Shown piece after piece: positions 61,189-64,000 of a DNA stretch of 64,000 nt (position 1 is its first letter; each line of letters begins with the position of its first letter). The stretch comes from Euwallacea fornicatus (taxonomy: Eukaryota > Arthropoda > Insecta > Coleoptera > Curculionidae). The stretch lies in NCBI RefSeq assembly GCF_040115645.1, contig NC_089546.1, positions 3,197,001 to 3,261,000 on the forward strand, read 5' to 3'. Below the pieces are notes generated by a model. The model was not told where the DNA came from. It saw nothing but the letters and a program-made list of their open reading frames with translations, and did not search any database. Made by a program: the position numbers and the translations under genes.

Positions 61189-62264
61189 CGAGGATAATCC
61201 CGGAAGTGCCCGGCCAGACATATAGGTGGCGATTTTTTTGTTAAAATTTTTTGAACATAGAAAATTTGGGTCATCGATGTGTGACTCAATATTTTCATTT
61301 TAAAGGTTTTACTCCATCTATCATAACATCAAGCCGGAGTCAAATTCTGCTCCGGAGAAGTCTGGTCCTTTGTTAACAACTGTTGGCAAAGTTTAAATGT
61401 GCTTGTAAGAGTTGCCAAGCCGAAATTCGCAGTGGTCGGCCCAATGACACTCCAGATCTGACCACTCCAGATATTGCGGTGAAAATCCACAAAGCTGTAC
61501 TGGAAGATAGACATTTCAAAAAGTATCATATTTTGCGTTGTGACCGAACAATTTCATATGAGAAAGTTGTGCTCAAAATGGTTGCACGATTACTCACAAT
61601 TGAACAAAAATAGCGCCATGAAGATGTTTCAAAGCAATATTTGACAAACTTTCGTAGCAATAAAATCGAATTTTTGCATCGATTCATAACATTAGAAGAA
61701 ATATGGATCCATCGTTTCCCACCTGAAACGAAAGAGCTGTTAAAGTGCAGTCAAAGCATAAGGAGGAATCGGCTCCAAAAAAGGTGAAAATCCTTCCATC
61801 TGCAAAAAAGGCGATGACGTCAGTTTTGTACGTGGGATAATTTTTATTGACTATCGCCCTAAGGGAAAAACGATATATGGAGAATAATGTACAAATTTGT
61901 TGCACTGTTTCAGCGAAGAAATTAGGAAGACAACGTTTCATCTGCCCACACTTCCGCCATCGCGGTGGTCAAAATGAATTCATTTAGTTTCGAACTTTTC
62001 CTCATCCATCCTACTCGCCAGATTTACCCCTCTCAGGTTATCGTCTATTTCAAAACTTGAAAAAATGGTCATGAAGTGATGTGGTCAAAGGTTAATGTTT
62101 ATTTTGAAACATTCAAAGCTCCTCACTGTAAACTGGGCGTAGAAGCCATAGAACATCGTTGAGAAGTGTCAATTTCAAGGGAAACTATATTGAGAAATAA
62201 TGTCATATTTTCCACATTTTTTTTTCTTTAAGTGTTAGGTCAAGTACTTTTGGGACTGTCCCCG
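61189..62264 (+). mobile_element. mariner transposon family B, copy 3 (dead)
   Basis: Ends CGAGGATAATCCCGGAAGTG and TTTTGGGACTGTCCCCG with TA at 61187-61188 and 62265-62266; 1076 bp. The plus strand encodes CQAEIRSGRPNDTPDLTTPD in 61383-61613, then FLHRFITLEEIWIHRFPPET, where the usual first catalytic Asp (MDETW) is Glu, and a remnant AHTSAIAVVKM. Multiple frameshifts make it inactive. Confidence 0.9.
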
Positions 62265-62266
62265 TA

Positions 62267-63294
62267 TCAATCAATGGTCAATGAATTTGACTTAAACGAC
62301 TGGCAAAAGTGAAAAGTTCAGGTACGTCGTGGGAAGGAGAACCACAAGGGCATGTCATCTATTGGGAAAAAAGTGGATTCAACATATGACAAATATTAAA
62401 ATAAACCAATAACGTTATTTTACATCGGCGTTCTCAACATCTCGGGATGCATCAATCCAATTATCTCCAAATCGATAAATCAGATAAAATATTACTACTG
62501 CCAGTCCCGACACCAATAATATTTGCTTTTGCGTAAACGAGTAATAAATATCTTTTCAATAACTAATGCCATCACAACAATATTTAAACAAACTTTAATT
62601 TAATAATTCCATCTTATGTTTGTTTTTATCATAACAAAGGTAAATGAACTTACTGATATTGTATTTGTTTTAAACGTGCAGGGTTCAATAAAAAATCGTG
62701 TGCCATCACAATCGATAACTGTGTGTGCATTGACTTTATAGATCTTAATCGTATTTCGAAAATTTTAATCCTCAAGTTTTGGTTGGATATTGTTGATCTT
62801 TTAGTTTGAGTTGCTTTGATTTATGGAAGGAAACGTTTCGATAAAATCGGGTCTTAATTTACATAATTTATCGCCAATTACCTATTTTGCCGATTGATAA
62901 AAGGATTTACTTCCATTCATTTTTATTCATTCGAAAGCAACATCACTCCAAACACTTTTTGTGCATGTGAAATTTGAATCCAACATGTGTCAATTAGGAC
63001 CGGTGTTCCTTGCAATGGTGAGCAGGCAGAAAGGGCCTATAAGATAGTTATTCCAGCGAAACTTAGTATCCATGACCTGGAACAGGATTTTTAGCCGGTT
63101 TTTAGTGTTTACGCGGGAGGTGCAATAAATAAGAATTCAGAGTATGAAGAGGTACGTAGTTTAATTACAAAATCGAAATTTGCTAGCAAATCGGCCTTGG
63201 AGCCACTTTACTGGCTGCAATATTTTATTATAGGTGAACAAAGAACGAAACTGAACATAAATACACTCAGTTTTATATGAAATGCACCACTCAG

Positions 63295-63296
<2 letters not shown>
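62267..63296. other. intergenic, no recognised gene
   Basis: AT-rich sequence with nothing I could support. Confidence 0.5.
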
Positions 63297-63330
<34 letters not shown>

Positions 63331-63373
63331 TAATAATAATAATAATAACAATAATAATAATAATAATAATAAC

Positions 63374-63408
<35 letters not shown>
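63297..63408. repeat. (TAA)n microsatellite with CAA interruptions
   Basis: About 37 trinucleotide units, with single T-to-C changes at 63328, 63349 and 63373. Their spacing of 21 and 24 bases suggests that an interrupted block was itself duplicated. Read in reverse it gives a low-complexity Tyr run, not a gene. Confidence 0.95.
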
Positions 63409-63409
<1 letters not shown>

Positions 63410-63517
63410 GTCTTGTTAATTTGTCAAAATAATGCTTCATAGTAGAGTATCGAATGATCAAAGTTTCAGTAAAAACGAAAGAAGTCAATGGTTTCTTTTG
63501 TCATCGACCATTTAGAT

Positions 63518-63592
63518 TTTTTATTATTTTATTTATCAATAAATTTATTTAAATTAAAAAAAAAATTATTTTATTGATAAATAAAATAATAT
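63518..63592. repeat. AT-rich inverted repeat
   Basis: TTATTTTATTTATCAATAAA near 63524 and its perfect complement TTTATTGATAAATAAAATAA near 63573 flank an A-rich spacer of about 30 bases. It may be the terminal hairpin of the Tc1-like element that follows. Confidence 0.6.
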
Positions 63593-63719
63593 TTATAAGG
63601 AAATATCAGTTTATTTTCTTGTTGAACTGTCAACGAGACTTTTCGTCCCCAGTAAGACAGACAGCATTGAAATGTTTTCCACGGCTCGAATTTCAATAGA
63701 CGGCAAATTATCCACACGA

Positions 63720-64000
63720 ACGAGGACGAACTTTCTTTTCGTCAAATCGCCCTAAGAACTGGTTGGAACCGTCCTACCATTGCGAGAATATGGTCTTCAT
63801 GATCTGAAGAAGGAATTCAGCGAGATCGTCCCCGTAGCAGCAACGAATGTGAAGGTAGCGCAATCCCGCATACTATGAATATTGCTAGAAGGTACCTGGA
63901 ACAAGCACAATCGGAAATGCTGCCTTGGCCTGCACGGCCACCGGACTTATCACCTATCGAATATCTTTGGCACATGATGAATCGCCGATTTTGAAGTTTA
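63720..64000 (+). mobile_element. Tc1-like transposon relic, internally deleted
   Basis: One frame reads DELSFRQIALRTGWNRPTIA (helix-turn-helix), a stop, IQRDRPRSSNECEG, then directly NIARRYLEQAQSEMLPWPAR, PPDLSPIEYLWHMMNRRF and a stop. The DNA-binding domain is joined to the C-terminal PIE block, with the whole central catalytic core missing. The right end is at or beyond the window edge. Confidence 0.78.

Noticed and set aside
63291..63488. Poly-Tyr frame on the minus strand
   Set aside because: It is the translation of the (TAA)n microsatellite.

Overview
This is a 64 kb, AT-rich window from an animal nuclear genome, almost certainly an insect and most likely a beetle. The reasons are an intronless FoxA/fork head gene whose N- and C-terminal motifs have an insect look, many decayed Tc1/mariner-type transposons carrying the C-terminal 'NGGHFEHLL'-like signature common in insect genomes, and GT-AG introns. 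The beetle assignment is inference; no species is claimed.

Layout. (1) 1-8.2 kb holds the last three exons I can join of an unidentified coiled-coil protein gene on the + strand (1417-1514, 5655-5816, 7628-7784). The splice phases agree, a stop follows at 7782-7784, and a poly(A) signal lies at 8185-8190. Its introns hold a mariner, a long-TIR element, a 92 bp palindromic element, a reverse-transcriptase relic and a GC-rich island. (2) 8.2-46.8 kb is a gene-poor upstream region full of dead DNA transposons: long-TIR elements, foldbacks, Tc1 and mariner relics. A few stretches could be distal regulatory DNA. (3) 47.1-50.1 kb is the centrepiece, the single-exon fork head (FoxA) gene of 432 codons. 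It has a GC-rich TATA-less promoter, a leader with several small upstream ORFs, two FoxA-type sites, and a 1.2 kb 3' UTR with two poly(A) signals. (4) 50.5-64 kb is again gene-free and carries a LINE reverse-transcriptase relic, Tc1-like elements, two more copies of the 39 kb mariner family, a long-TIR element, a (TAA)n microsatellite and a truncated Tc1 relic at the window edge.

Only two host genes are supported. Every transposase seen is broken by stops, frameshifts or lost catalytic residues. At least six long-TIR elements have termini of the form TACA-GGGTGT or a close variant and sit at TA sites; where coding traces survive, they come from one DDE transposase group. No CRISPR array, convincing tRNA or rRNA gene was found. 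Boundaries of decayed repeats were judged by eye and are approximate unless a TA duplication is stated.
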